64,000 nt of DNA from assembly GCA_964058805.1 (NCBI GenBank), contig CAXKVV010000713.1:1-64000 (forward strand), given 5' to 3'. The stretch's first letter is position 1. Every line of letters starts with the position of its first letter. Of this stretch, positions 1-12,208 are shown piece after piece. Under the pieces are notes generated by a model. It searched no databases. It was not told the DNA's origin and saw only the letters and a program-made list of their open reading frames with translations. Both the position numbers and the translations under genes were made by a program. Origin of the DNA: Schoenoplectus triqueter (Eukaryota > Streptophyta > Magnoliopsida > Poales > Cyperaceae).

Positions 1-226
1 CTTTTTTTGTTAGAAAATGAATGAACTTAAATTCGAAAAAATATTATTATTTTTTATTAAAAGATGGAGGTATATGCCTCAAAATTTCATAATATATAAT
101 GTCTATGCCTCTTGCAGTTTTTTTTAATCAATTTGGTTTTTTTCTTTTCCTATTTTTACTGAATTAGGTTCATGTTGAATTATTGAGCCATATGATGAAA
201 AATTACGCTTTTATACTAGCTGGATG

Positions 227-268
<42 letters not shown>
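1..268. other. AT-rich flank with TA microsatellite
   Basis: No gene is visible. The stretch ends in a run of TA dinucleotides (about 228-268) that abuts the first fold-back element; several other elements in this window also sit beside TA repeats. Confidence 0.5.
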
Positions 269-271
<3 letters not shown>

Positions 272-635
272 GAGTTTAACTCAAAAAATACATCAAATCA
301 TCTCTAAATTTTAATTTATCATGCTCATTAAATTCTTTATATGAAATTATTATGGGATGAAAAAAATTAGAGTGTTTTGAGTTTTTTAGGTCATCATTTT
401 TAATTTTTTAAAATGATGTTTAAATATTAAATATTTTATTGTTTTTTTAGAGTTGATTTTCAAAAATTAAAAACCATGACTTAAAACATCTCAAAACACT
501 TCAATTTTTTTGCATCCCATAAATTTTTCATATAAAGAATTTAATGAGTATGATAAATTAAAATTTGGAAATGATTTATTATATTTTTTGAGTTAAACTA
601 ATGAAAGACCTCTGTGAGCTTAACCTGACGGTATC
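269..635. mobile_element. Fold-back MITE, family 2 (copy a)
   Basis: The left half, beginning at the motif GTGAGTTTAACTCAAAAAAT, reappears as its reverse complement in the right half, which ends with a GGTATC terminus. The pairing runs most of the element length, with the shared motifs CATCCCATA, GAGTGTTTTGAG and its complement, and TTAAATTCTTTATATGAAA. It has no coding capacity. Three more copies lie at 938-1259, 2017-2266 and 2311-2641. The superfamily is not assignable because the ends lie in TA repeats. Confidence 0.7.
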
Positions 636-937
636 ATTAAATATTTTTATATATAGTTAATTAATTAGCACTTAGCAGTATACCATAGCTTCTTTTTTCA
701 CTAAACATATTCAACAACCAGAATCTATTTATTTTAATAAAAAGAAAACAGACAACCACTTTTGCTACAGAAATATTAAAATCAAGCAAGCCAATTATAT
801 AATACGCTTCTTTAATTGCCATCACTAGCTAGTCTCATAGATCACGTACGTGTAGTGCTAAATTAACAAATTAATTAGGCTTGACGTCAAGAAAATCTGA
901 AACTAATTCTTTACAACCGTGATATATATATATAGTG
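636..937. other. Intergenic, nothing recognised
   Basis: AT-rich sequence without a coding pattern, RNA gene or clear repeat; a short TATATATA run lies just before the next element. Confidence 0.4.
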
Positions 938-1259
938 GATACCGTGAGATTAATCACGGAGGTCTTCCGTGAGTTTAACTAAAAAAATATATCAAATCAT
1001 TTCAAAATTTTAATTTATCATTCTCATTAAATTTTTTATATGAAAATCTCATGGGATGCAAAAATTTGGAGAGTTTTGAGCTTTTTAAGTTGTGGTTTTT
1101 AATTTTTGAAAATCAGCTCTAATAATAATAATAATATATTCAATACTTGAACATCATTTTAAAAAATTAAAAACGGTGACTTAAAAACCTCAAAACACTC
1201 TAATTTTTGTATCCCACAAGATTTTTATATAAAATTTTTAATGAAAATGATAAATTAAA
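938..1259. mobile_element. Fold-back MITE, family 2 (copy b, truncated)
   Basis: It starts with the family terminus GATACCGTGAG followed by CACGGAGGTCTTCCGTGAG. It folds back on itself like copy a, but the right terminus is missing because a family 1 element begins directly at 1260. An AAT microsatellite lies in its centre. Confidence 0.65.
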
Positions 1260-1595
1260 ATCTCGAATTTAAAAGTTCAAATGGTCAATCCAAATGTTGA
1301 ACATGATCTTCATATTGAAATATCTTTTAAGATCATTTTTTATATTATTTTGAATTTTTTGCTACTTTTTAGATGGGTAAAGTTTGTATGATTTCTACAC
1401 TATCCAAAACTAGTGATTTTGTACCCATCTAAAATATAGCAAAAAATTCAAAAAATTATAAAATTTGATCTCGAAAGATATTTCAATATGAAGATCATGT
1501 TCAACGGTTTGGATCGACCATTTGAACTTCTTAATTCGAGATACAGACGTAAAGTACAAGAGATTTGGTGCTCCATGGAGCACCGTAGCCTATCT
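1260..1595. mobile_element. Fold-back MITE, family 1 (copy a, left end truncated)
   Basis: Starts at TCTCGAATTTAAAAGTTC and ends near GAGCACCGTAGCC. It has the family layout: an arm with GAACATGATCTTCATATTG, a centre with GTACCCATCTAAAA, then the arm in reverse with CAATATGAAGATCATGTTC. Compared with the complete copies (10891-11290, 34745-35149) it lacks the left terminal GCTTCGCGAAGC hairpin. Confidence 0.7.
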
Positions 1596-1612
1596 CTCTC
1601 TCTCTCTCTATG

Positions 1613-1642
<30 letters not shown>
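1596..1642. repeat. Palindromic CT-TA-GA microsatellite
   Basis: A (CT)n run, a (TA)n run and a (GA)n run follow one another, so the stretch is its own reverse complement. It joins two family 1 elements and has the same composition as the flank of the copy at 34745. Confidence 0.85.
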
Positions 1643-1645
<3 letters not shown>

Positions 1646-1965
1646 GTTATGGTGCTTCGTGAAACACCAACACCAAACCTCTCATGTTTCGCGTTCGTAT
1701 CTCGAATTTGAAAGTTCAAACGACTAATCCAAACCATTGAACAAGATCTTCATATTGAACTATCTTTGGAGATCAAAATTTATATTTTTTTTTGAATTAT
1801 TTTTCTATTTTTTAGATGGGTACAAAATCGCTAGTTTTGGATGTTACAGAAATCGTTAGATCAGCGAACTTTGTACCCATTTAAAAAATAGCAAAAAAAT
1901 TCAAAAAAAATATAAATTTTGATCTCCATGGATATTTCAATATGAAGATCATGTTCAATGGTTTG
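1643..1965. mobile_element. Fold-back MITE, family 1 (copy b, right end truncated)
   Basis: Begins with GGTTATGGTGCTTCG and the arm motif CGAATTTGAAAGTTCAAACG, passes through GATGGGTACAAAATCGCTAG, and breaks off after GATCATGTTCAATGGTTTG in a TA repeat. The right terminal 70 or so bases of the family are missing. Confidence 0.7.
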
Positions 1966-2016
1966 TTATATATATATATATATATAGTACAGATCTCTCT
2001 CTATATATGTAGTACA

Positions 2017-2263
2017 TATACCTTGAGCTTAAGCTCACGGAGGCCTTCCGTGAGTTTAACTCAAAAAATATATCAAATTTGGAGTGTTTTGAGTTTATCA
2101 TGTTAATTAAATTCTTTATATGAAAATCTTGTGGGATGTAAAAATTTGGAGTGTTTTGAGTTTTTTAAGTCATCGTTTTTTTTAAATGATGTTGAAAGAT
2201 TAAATATATAAATATTATTTTTAGAGCTTATATTCAAAAATAAAAAATGGTGACTTAATAACT

Positions 2264-2266
<3 letters not shown>
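2017..2266. mobile_element. Fold-back MITE, family 2 (copy c, rearranged)
   Basis: Starts with the family terminus in variant form (ATACCTTGAGCTTAAGCTC) and CACGGAGGCCTTCCGTGAG. The motif GGAGTGTTTTGAGTTT occurs twice, showing an internal rearrangement. The right arm is cut off at GGTGACTTAATAACTC and replaced by a TA repeat of about 40 bases (2266-2303). Confidence 0.6.
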
Positions 2267-2306
<40 letters not shown>

Positions 2307-2310
2307 TAAA

Positions 2311-2641
2311 GATACCGTGAGCTTTCTTTTCCTATGTCTTGGCTCACATGTGCCAGGTGTGGGATATAAAAATTTTGAGTGTTTTGAGTTTCTTAAGTTA
2401 TAGTTTTTAATTTTTGAAAATTAGCTTTAAAAATAATAATAAAATATTTAATATTTGAACATAATTTTTAAAAATAAAAAATGGTGACTTAAAAAAGTCA
2501 AAACATTCCAAATTTTTGCATCCCATAATATTTTCATATAAAGAATTTAATAAGCATGATAAATTCAAATTTAGAGATGATTTGATATATTTTTTGAGTT
2601 AAATTCATGAAAGATCTCCGTGAGATTAAACTCACGATATC
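2311..2641. mobile_element. Fold-back MITE, family 2 (copy d, both ends present)
   Basis: GATACCGTGAG at the left is matched by CTCACGATATC at the right, giving both termini. The left arm carries a short unrelated patch (about 2323-2360) but the interior pairs as in copy a. It is the best copy here for defining family ends. Confidence 0.65.
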
Positions 2642-5520
2642 TTTATTATATATATATCACATGTACGGACAAACCAGAATCCATCAAGCAACCTCACAAA
2701 AAACGGAACTATTTACTAGAATGTTATCAAAAGTACTTATTTTGAAAAGAAAAAGAAAGCGTAACTTTATTTTGTTTGTTTTACATCTTATTAACTTCAA
2801 ACAAGATTAATGTAAAATGATATTGTTCTTGCCCTTGTATGAGCTGCTATTCTTACGAGGATGACATTGATAATGATTTAAATTTAATTCACAAATTCAT
2901 ATAATATATTATTAAAAGAGGGAGGCTATTGTGCTTCTGAAGTATGGACGTGGCTGGTGTTCTGCGGACTCAAATTTCTAATTTCAAATTAGATATCATT
3001 GATTCAAACTGTTAAATCTAGTCTCTATATCAAAATTGTTAGTAAACCAAATTTTATATTTTTTAGATTTATTTTACTAGTTTTTGGACGGGGACAAAAT
3101 TATTATTTTTGGATGAATCAAAATTCTCAGACCAAATAATTTTCTCCCCATTTAAAAAAATAACAAATAAATTAAAAAAAATTAGAGACGTGTATGGTGA
3201 TGAATATTAATTACGATTAGATGCGTGATAATAATTAATTCATAGAACTTGTACTGTTCTTTTAAGGTTTTAATTAATTACTTCTTGGACATATTAATTG
3301 TTAATTATATTCATACTGTTTTTAAAATAGAAGCATGTTCTAAAACTCATCCTATTAAATTTAGATATTGAAAAAAAAAAACTAAGTCGATGAATGAGAA
3401 TAAAAGCGATGTAATACAGCCAAAAAGGACGGAAGATTAACCTTCTTTAATTATGTATTAGTGTATTATGTTGATTTAATTGGAATTTATTTTCTAATAA
3501 TTAACATAACCTACTTCCTGACTTGACTATTCTTAAAATAGAACTTGACACTATTTCAACGCTTTTTTTATATGTGGGTCATGGAATTTTTCTAGTAGTA
3601 TCGAATAATTTAAACCGTATATATATGCAGCTATAGCAACAAATTGGATCGATGTGTGTACAAGCATTTAATATAAAATCGATATATGCCCAACAATCAT
3701 AACAAGCACACCATATATCACCGTACTCGGTTTTCATTTCTTTTTCTTTTTTTTTAGAAAAACGTACTCATTTTTTTAATTAATTTATTAGGACGAACTT
3801 TCTTCTCATATATATGTAAAAACTAAAACCAACAATGTTGTTGCTTTAAAAAGATTCTTTATATTTTTGGGCTTTTGTCATATGAGTTAAAGTTAACTCT
3901 GCATAAAATAAGAGAAATCAAATTAATAGTTCAGCTAGCTAGCTTTAACAACAAATAAACCAAATTAACAATTCAGAACTATATGCATGCCAGTTGGTCC
4001 AGTTCTGCACCAGATCAGCAAGACAGGAACGCATATGTACTTGCACCTAATTAGTAGACTTCTGCTACTGGATAAACAGATGATTTCTCAAATAGAATAC
4101 GACATTTTAACAAATTAAATGTTGTAGATATATCAGTTCGTTAATTCTTATCAGAAAACCCTCCATTAATCTAATACAAATATTTATTTATTGTCCTGTC
4201 TTTCGAATCAATTAATATTATATATGTGGCCGATGGATGGCGATTCGTGAGATGTTTTTACACTTTGCAATACTCCAAGAAATTCGATAAAAGAAAAGTG
4301 AAGCTGGGTAATGAAGCTACAGTAGAATGACTATACAAAAGATCCTATTGGTACTATAGCATGACGTTGAACAATTAGACAATCCAGACTGTTAAAACAA
4401 ATAACTGGCTTGTATATATTAAAACGCTTCAATAAATTAATTAAAATTAACTCATTTATTCCATGTGTCAGGTACATGTTGAATGAGAGCTTTGGACAAA
4501 AATTAAAGAAGAACATGCCAGATTATTGTTTCGTTTTTCTTTATTTTATTACATCGTTACTTATTATTAGTTAATTATTTTTCAAATGTTACACTATAGT
4601 ACTTCCATGTGTTTATTGAAAGCTCCAGTGTAAACTCTGAATGAATGAATAGAAAGCCGTGAATACCAACAGATACCGTACCTTAATTACAGTATTTATA
4701 TCATCTCTTGCGTAGCTTTTTTCCTTTTGAACATGGACATTTAGTTTATGCTGAGGTAATGAAGAACATTTTTCTTAATGAGTAGGGCAAAATGCTAAAG
4801 TTAAATGCAATCTAATTGAAAGGTTTTGTCGGTTATACTGAAGTGACTGCTTTGTATAGCAAGTCAATTGTACTTTGCTATCCAGAAAATGACAAGACCA
4901 TGTGTAAAATTAAAGACTGGATTGATATATTTCCTTATTCTGTTGCTACGATGAGTTGTTGCTTTTAATTTATAAATATGTGTAAAAACATGCCCTTCAA
5001 CAAATTAGCAAAACATGCTTTACCAGAGACCACCTTGCCAAAATGCATACCAAGAGAAGGGTTTAACAAAAACGAAAACAAGAGGTAAATGTTCTCCAAG
5101 AAATCTTTATCTTTTAGTCAACCATACATTATTCTAGGTAGTTCGTCCTGTGCCATGCTTGTGCGTGGACCCCATTCTCTGACTTATTACATAAGCTCTA
5201 ACAGTCTTCCTACCAATTACAGTGGGGCCTCAATAGCATTTTACCTCCAAATAAATAGTTCATCTAGAATTTCATGGTGCAATTATAACCAAACTATTTG
5301 TATTCATTGTTTTGATAAAAACTTGTATTCATTATAACCAAACTATTTGTTTCAATAATACATTTTTCTACGATGTCAAGTTGCTAACTATTTCAGTGGT
5401 CAACTCAATTTTAAAATAATAATGTGATACTTTAATTAAACACTAAATTCTTAGAATTAGTTTTTTTTATAATTAAAGATCTATTAGTATATATGATTTT
5501 AATAAGAAACAAGTACATTC
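2642..5520. other. Intergenic; a degenerate family 1 fragment at 2930-3185
   Basis: No gene model is supported. At about 2930-3185 the order GGCTATTGTGCTTC, a TTTTTAGAT-type centre and TTTTGGATGAATC resembles a badly decayed family 1 MITE. The rest is AT-rich with no codon structure longer than chance. Confidence 0.35.
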
Positions 5521-5523
5521 AGT

Positions 5524-5945
5524 GGCGGATCCACAGTAGCCCGGGGGCCTGGATTTTGAAAAACAGTGCTTTTCGGTAATATTTTTGGTAGTTTGCCCCC
5601 CTGGAAATTTTTTTGCCCCCCTGGATTGTCTGATTAATTTTATTGAGAAAAAATATTTAATATCATGTATAATGAAATAATTATGCAAAGATATCAAAAT
5701 ATAAAATTTTATAGACGAAAATTTTCTTCATCAACTTCATTATCTATTACTTTGAGCTTTATTTTATTGTTATTTTTAATATATAAAATGTTATTATTCT
5801 AATAATTTTTTTATTAGGTAAGAATATATATTAAATTATTATTTTTTTATTTAGTACCCGATTAGTTAATGGATTTAAACCCGATAAGCTATTACAATCC
5901 GATATTTGCCCCCTGACTAAAATCATGCATCCGCACACCATCTTT
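5524..5945. mobile_element. Small DNA transposon relic with GGCGGATCC-type ends
   Basis: Begins CAGTGGCGGATCCA, has the motif TTTGCCCCCCTGG twice, and ends ATGCATCCGCACACC, giving weak inverted termini. The interior motif ACCCGATTAGTTAATGG appears in reverse at about 37380-37410, inside the element at 37326-37712, so these are two copies in opposite orientation. Ends of this type are frequent in plant genomes. No target duplication was recognisable. Confidence 0.55.
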
Positions 5946-6594
5946 GTATTTTAGCGGGACAAGTAGCTACTATGATCTACTATAAGATGAAAGATCTTTT
6001 GTCACCAAATACCAATATTAGTTATTATTGAAACTTTAATAAAACTTGGCGAAATAAGCTGAATTTTAATTGTGTAACTTATATGTTAGATAAATGATAA
6101 TTCCTTAACTATACATCTTATTTACAAACAATGTTAAATATAAACGCTTTCCAAAAATAGTCTCTAACTCAAATTCTGAAACATTAACTTCTGAAAAATA
6201 TTTATACTTATAACAAATGTGCAAATAAAGTGTGCAAAACTTGAGAGTGCAATAATATTTTTTCTTTATGTTATCAAATATCAAATAGGCATATAAAAAG
6301 TAATGAGAGCCCTATTTTTTCAAAAAACAAATATATATTACTTACATAATTCAGATTAAAAAAAGAAAGAAAGAACACCCCCCACATCTTCTTTGATAAC
6401 TGATAATTTATATACACATGAAATTACAGTTTACAAAACCCTAGAATTGCAGGGTCATTTTACCGAGCAGAAACCGAACACATTAATTTTACCTTTCCCA
6501 CGTCCAATGCACGACACAAGCGCACTCACAAATGATGAAGCAACTCACCAAGCTGCTGTTCCTGTAGAACGAAAGTGATATGAGAAAGCAGATG
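5946..6594. other. Upstream region of the BOP-like gene
   Basis: AT-rich, with no repeat I recognise. It should contain the promoter of the BTB-ankyrin gene, but no clear TATA box was picked out. Confidence 0.35.
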
Positions 6595-6700
6595 CTCCCT
6601 CTCCTCTTCCCCTCCTCTCATCTCATCTCATCTCCTCCTCTCTCCTCTCCGCTTCGCTCTCTCCACTCTCCACTATTCCACAACAATCCACCCCCAATCA
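6595..6700 (+). promoter_or_regulatory. Pyrimidine-rich 5' leader
   Basis: A run of CTCCTCT and CTCATCT repeats lies 100-200 bases before the start codon at 6796. CT-rich leaders are common around plant transcription starts. The exact start site cannot be read. Confidence 0.45.
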
Positions 6701-6795
6701 ATGAATACCCCAATAGCACCAATATAACCATCAAATAAATACAACCCCCCGCCCCCCCTTCATTTATGCACCAATAACCCCTCAGTACTCCAACC

Positions 6796-7309
6796 ATGAC
6801 CTCCTCCTCCCCTGACGAGTCCTTCAAGTCGCTCTCCCTCGACTATCTCAACCTCCTAATCAACGGCCAGGCCTTCAGCGATGTCTCTTTCAGTGTCGAT
6901 GGTCGTCTAGTGCATGCTCATCGCTGCGTGCTCGCTGCCCGAAGCCTCTTCTTCCGGAAGTTTTTCTGCAGTGTTGAACCAATCCCCTCCAGTCTCTCTC
7001 TCGAATCTCACCACCAGCATCACAACCAGCACCACCAGCACCCGCACGTTATTCAGAGCAATTCAAAGGTAGAGAACTCTGAACTGGTGATACCAGTGAA
7101 TTCGGTGCGCTACGAGGTGTTCGTGCTCATGCTCCAGTTCCTGTACAGCGGTCAGGCATCGGTTGTGGCTCCTAAGCATGAGCCTCTTCCAGGATGCGGT
7201 GAAAGGGGATGCTGGCACACCCACTGCACTGGTGCTGTTGATCTGGCACTCGATACGCTTGCCGCTGCGAGATCCTTTGGGGTAGAGCAGCTCGTGGCAG
7301 TCGTTCAGG

Positions 7310-7342
<33 letters not shown>

Positions 7343-9629
7343 ATGCTTGTATTTGGAAGTCTCAAGTTATTTTTCCTTTCTTTTCAAATGAAAATTTTAT
7401 AATTCTGATTCTGGTGAGATCTGTGGTGCGTAATGAAAAAGCTTACAAAATTGAATGGTTATCATTAGGTTATTGATCCAGCTCTACCGATTAGAGTTTG
7501 GTTGTGACGATGCAGCACAGTCAGAAATTCTTTCTCTCTCTTTTTTTTCTTTGAAACCTTAGCAGAGGATGCCAAGTTCTCTTTCTCTTTCTCTCTCTTC
7601 CTTCTCTTCCTGACTTTCCTGTGCAACTTAGTAATCAATGCCTTGTCTGCTGGCCTTTTAATGGCGCTTTGCTTGCTTTTCTGCCGTGCAACTGGCACAC
7701 ACTGGCATGTCATGAACTGACTTAGCCTCTTTACTAGGAAGAGTCTTTTCAACCATTGTTTTTCCTGGTGTTTCTCCCTCACATCACATCGGCCTTTTAA
7801 AAAATTTCAATAAAAAATCTTTTGCAGCCGCTCCTTACCCAAGTACAGGCACGCTTTCTCTCTCCCTCCTTCTATAGTTTATGACAGCTTTTTTAACTGT
7901 TTGTGGCTCTGGTAAGCAGACGCCTGAGTTCAAGCCCATGTTATGGAAAAACATTTTTTGGTAATTGAGTTCTCTGCGTGAGACGAAGTTACAAATCTGC
8001 TGTCAGGATTTCTTTTCTGCCATGCATCATTTCCAACCTGCTTACAGATTCTGGCACCATGCATATGCCAGCTTTTAAACTGATGATTCTTTTGGCAAGA
8101 CAGAAAAGAGCTTCGTTTTGATTTAATTTGCATTTAAGATGCATTACTTTAACTTATTTGTTGTGAATTCTGGAACAACTTTCTAGCCTTTTGTTATGAT
8201 TTTATCCTATCTTTCTTGTTATGAAAAAGGATGTACGTGCACAACTTCCTTGTTATTTTTGTTTTTGATAATCAAGTAAATATATAGGAAATTAACAATC
8301 CAATTTGACGTTTTGGAAATATACAACTGCTATATATATATATATATATAATTTTGATCTTTTAATTTCATTTTTATATAGAAACCTTTATTTGTAAAAT
8401 CTACAATAAAATTAATTACCTATGTAGTACTGGCGTGTTAACTTTAATCTTCCTAGAACTTTTCGAGTTTCCTAGCATACTTCTTTTTTTGAATGAGAAA
8501 TAAATACTTAATTACTTCATTTATGGCATCAATTACTTTGCCGGATTCATGGTGACCTCTTTGTTTTAATGCATGCTATCCTTACTAAGTTACTATTTGC
8601 TTCTGAATATAGATTTCATTATATATTGTATTTCAGAAACAACTGGAAGGAATGGTCAAGGAGGCCTCCATAGATGATGTCATGAAAGTCCTTGTGGCAT
8701 CCCGAAAGAATGAGCTCCAAGAACTATGGACAACATGCTCCCATCTTGTTGCTCGGTCGGGGCTCTCTACGGAGGTCCTTGCTAAGCACCTGCCAATTGA
8801 AATTGTTGCTAAAATTGAGGAGCTTCGTGTTAAATCTCCTCTCGCATGCCGGTCTCCCTTCATGACCCACCACTACTTACCGATTGATGTATCATCCTCC
8901 TCAGCTACAGACCGAGACCATAAACTGCGGCGGATGCGGCGAGCACTTGATTCCTCAGACATCGAGTTGGTCAAACTGATGGTTATGGGAGAAGGGCTTA
9001 ATTTAGATGATGCTCTTGCTGTTCATTATGCAGTTCAGAATTGTAGCCGTGAAGTTGTGAAGGCACTGCTTGAACTGGGGGCAGCTGATGTTAACTGCCG
9101 AGCGGGTCCTTCTGGGAAGACCCCATTGCATCTGGCAGCTGAGATGGTATCACCTGATATGGTCTCGGTACTCCTTGACCACCATGCTGACCCCAATGCA
9201 AGAACATTAGACAGTGTCACGCCTTTGGATGTCCTAAGAAACCTCACATCTGATTTCCTTTTCAAGGGAGCGGTGCCGGGCCTGACCCACATAGAGCCCA
9301 ACAAGCTCAGACTCTGCCTGGAGCTTGTTCAATCAGCTGTGATGGTCCTGTCCCGGGAAGATTCAGGTCCCGATGGAGATGGAGGAAATGATGTTGGAAA
9401 TGAAGTGACCAATGTTGTAGCATATCGTAACGGGCACAGCGACAGTACCAGGAGTGAGGCTGATGATAGCTTGGTTAGCCTCAGCATGAACTCTAGAATG
9501 ATATATCATAATCTAGGAATTACGGGATTTAAAAACGATGAAGGAAACAAGTCAAATAATGCAAATAGACGTGAAGCACTTCGTCGGATTGCCCCATCTT
9601 CGATGTATTTTCCACATGGTTTTCCATAA
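6796..9629 (+). CDS. BOP/NPR5-like BTB-ankyrin transcriptional co-regulator
   Basis: Two exons, 6796-7308 and 8637-9629, joined in phase 0 by a GT-AG intron, give a 501-residue protein. Order: BTB/POZ fold from about residue 15 (LNLLINGQAFSDVSFSVDGR), a His-rich insert at about 71-84, a Cys-His zinc motif CGERGCWHTHC at 134-144, the NPR-type linker after residue 177, and ankyrin repeats around 265-385 (KTPLHLAAEMVSPDMVSVLL). The NPR-family segment GAVPGLTHIEPNKLRL follows. Length and two-exon structure fit Arabidopsis BOP1/BOP2 (about 490 aa). The family lacks DNA-binding activity of its own and acts with TGA bZIP factors in leaf base, inflorescence and floral patterning. The Arg-rich C-terminal extension of NPR1 is absent, as expected of the BOP clade. 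The start is the first ATG of the conserved frame. Product sure; one-to-one orthology is inferred. Confidence 0.95.
7309..8636 (+). other. Intron of the BOP-like gene
   Basis: Donor CAG|GTCTCT and acceptor TTTCAG|AAAC. The first 35 bases after the donor are a (CT)n microsatellite (about 7311-7341) and a second CT-rich patch lies at 7530-7610. A (TA)n run sits at 8331-8350. Joining the flanks restores the family sequence VVQ-KQL across the splice. Confidence 0.9.
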
Positions 9630-10858
9630 CTCTCTAGACCTCTCTCTGTCCCTCTCCATTGCATTGTATCAATGTGCCTCTCTTTTGATCCTTCAATGGA
9701 TGATATTTGTTTTTAGTTTTTGAATGATCGGGCTCCTGTGCTTTTGTTTTTATTTAGGCTGAGATGCAAGAGTAGCTATAAGCAAGCATGAATGAAAATT
9801 GTATGACTTCTTTGTATTAATTTAGGTGCAACTGTTTGATTCTGTTCTACTATTAAATTTATCATATCCACATGTGCACGTGAGAATTAAAAGTAGACAA
9901 CTAGGATAGAACAAAGAATTGGATGTTAATTGGTGACACAGTAACATCTTATAGTTTGCATCCATATGGTTGATTCTTAATAATTGTTATTGTATTATGA
10001 TGAAATGGTTATCACTTATCAGTCTGTGTGTAAGATTAATTAATGTTTAAGTATTACTTAACTTTCGTTTTCCAGTAAGAAAATGAATCTTGTTAGCTGT
10101 TTGATTTTGTATGTATGTTACGATATTAACAGCTAGTTTTGTTTGTTCCTTTTGACTGTGTTGTATGACCTCATCACTACATTTGCTAATCCAAATATTC
10201 ATGTTAATACGCAATAGCGTTATTTTGCCTTCTTTTCACTCTGAATTTTGATATTATCCATTCCCCTAGAATAAGGCCAGTCTTTAGAAAATCAAAAATA
10301 GAAAATTTTCCTTCAGTATATATACAATCTTCACTCCAAACATGCATTGAGCTAACACAAAATTATTTTAACGAATATCATTAATTTGATAAGTCCTGAT
10401 CATAATATAATTTTGAGGCAAGATATACCAATTAAAAAGAATTTGTAAAATCTCATTTTCACAGATTAGAAATTGATGCAAAAAATCCATATATATGATT
10501 GGTAAAAATTGTTTCTGCAAATACTCGCCAAAATGAAAAGTATTGTTTAGCAAGAATTTTTCTCTACGAAAGGAGGTCTGAAGAGCGATTCAGGCATCAA
10601 ATTTTATGGATTAGAAGGAAAAACAAAGGTGATACAAAAAGATCGACATAATTTGTGCTTGAAATTAGTACTTCAGCCAAAATGAGTTAACGATAGTTCA
10701 TGCACTCATAAATAAATAAATAAATCTCTAAGAAAGATTGTCTACTAGCTACATTAGCAGTTTATCACGTACTAAAAACACTATTCTGCAGAATGTCAAA
10801 CTATCCATGCATTGCAATGTTAACTTTTATAGTGGTGAAAGAAAGGCATTTATAACTC

Positions 10859-10890
<32 letters not shown>
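9630..10890. other. Intergenic downstream of the BOP-like gene
   Basis: Holds the presumed 3' UTR of the preceding gene (up to about 9.9 kb) and then AT-rich sequence without genes or clear repeats, ending in a TA microsatellite at 10864-10890. Confidence 0.4.
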
Positions 10891-11288
10891 GTGAGGCTAT
10901 GGTGCTTTGCGAAGCACAAAACCTCCCGTGCTTCGCGTCCGTATCTCAAATTTGAAAGTTCATATGTCTGATCCAAACCGTTGAACATGATCTTCATATT
11001 GAACTATCTTTGGAGATCAAAATTTATATTTTTTTGATTTTTTTTGCTATTTTTTAGATGGGTACAAAATCGCTAGTTTTGGATGGTGCAGAAATCGTTA
11101 GATCAGCAAATTTTATACTCATTTAAAAAATAGTAAAAAAATTCAAAAAAATATAAAATTTGATCTCCAAAGATATTTCAATATGAAGATCATGTTCAAC
11201 GGTTTGGATCGAGCGTATGAACTTTCAAATTCGAGATACGGACGCGAAGCACGGGAGGTTTTGTGCTTCGCGAAGCACCATAGCCTCA

Positions 11289-11290
<2 letters not shown>
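10891..11290. mobile_element. Fold-back MITE, family 1 (copy c, complete)
   Basis: A 400-base, almost perfect inverted repeat. The left end GTGAGGCTATGGTGCTT matches the right end AAGCACCATAGCCTCAC, and each arm carries its own small palindrome (TTCGCGAAGC). Both flanks are TA microsatellites. Only the middle 60 or so bases, around GATGGGTACAAAATCGC, are unpaired. It has no coding capacity. Confidence 0.85.
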
Positions 11291-11322
<32 letters not shown>

Positions 11323-11685
11323 TTGCTACAGTAATTCCATAAGCATTTTCAGCCAAAATACTTATGGCTCAAATTTTAAAAAATTTAATTTAAATATCTC
11401 AAAAGATTCTTCATATCATAATCTTGTGGATTATTAATTTTCATCAAGTTTTAAGTCAATTTACTATACTTAATGATTTTTAAAAGATACTCTAAAATAA
11501 TTAAAAATATCTATAAGATTATGATATGAAAAACTTTTTGAGTTAACACACTTGTAGCAGCCAACTGATACAACCAGCAAAATAGCAGCTCCAATGAAAG
11601 ATTTAAATTAAAATTTTGAGCGTGGAATTTTGAAATTTGAGCCATAAATATTTAGCCGAAGTGCTTATAGGATTACCATAGTTAG
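11323..11685. mobile_element. Fold-back MITE, family 3
   Basis: The left arm ACAGTAATTCCATAAGC followed by ACTTATGGCTCAAATTT is mirrored at the right by AAATTTGAGCCATAAAT and GCTTATAGGATTACCATAG. The arms are about 50 bases at about 80% identity. It sits directly between the family 1 element and a Helitron. Superfamily unknown. Confidence 0.65.
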
Positions 11686-11691
11686 ACTATA

Positions 11692-12133
11692 TCTCTACTC
11701 CTTATTAAACACATAAGTGTTCTGATCCTGTAACAATTCAAATTTTGTGTTGAATTTCTAGAGCTAATATCAGTCATTATATTGAGTTATTTGTCAAATA
11801 ATGTTACTATCTCTATGATCATTTGTGTTGAAGTTATAATTTTCTCTCAATTTTGTTCGTTACACGAAATGCTGCATAATTAAGAAGTACAATTACTTTA
11901 CTTTGTTTCCTTTTTCTTAGATTATCATCAATTATGAATTTTAACTTTTCTTAAATTCTGAATGTCAACTTTCCTCTCAATTCTGCATTTATTTTATATT
12001 AATTATGTATCGTGATTGAAATTTACATTAATTACTAAATTATCTTCATTTTTATTTTCTTTCTTTTCACATGAAGATATGAATATTTTATATTTTTAAA
12101 AGAGATCGCATGCTACGCACGGGTAAGATACTA

Positions 12134-12134
<1 letters not shown>
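11692..12134 (+). mobile_element. Non-autonomous Helitron (443 bp)
   Basis: The left end is TCTCTACTCCTTATTAAA, the typical plant Helitron 5' terminus beginning TC. The right end is GGGTAAGATACTAG, a CTRR terminus, preceded by a short imperfect hairpin, CATGC-TAC-GCACG. The flanking bases are A (11691) and T (12135), the expected insertion between A and T with no target duplication. There is no RepHel coding sequence, so it would need an autonomous partner. The hairpin has one mispair, which weakens the call. Confidence 0.65.

Positions 12135-12204
<70 letters not shown>
12135..12204. repeat. GT-TA-GA microsatellite
   Basis: A (TG)n start, then (TA)n and (GA)n, immediately after the Helitron end. 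Confidence 0.9.

Positions 12205-12208
<4 letters not shown>

Noticed and set aside
6796..7476. Unspliced 226-residue reading of exon 1
   Set aside because: After residue 171 the translation is of the CT microsatellite; splicing at 7308/8637 restores the conserved family sequence.
7465..7782. Minus-strand frame inside the BOP-like intron
   Set aside because: Lys/Arg-rich translation of CT-rich intron sequence, with no family match.
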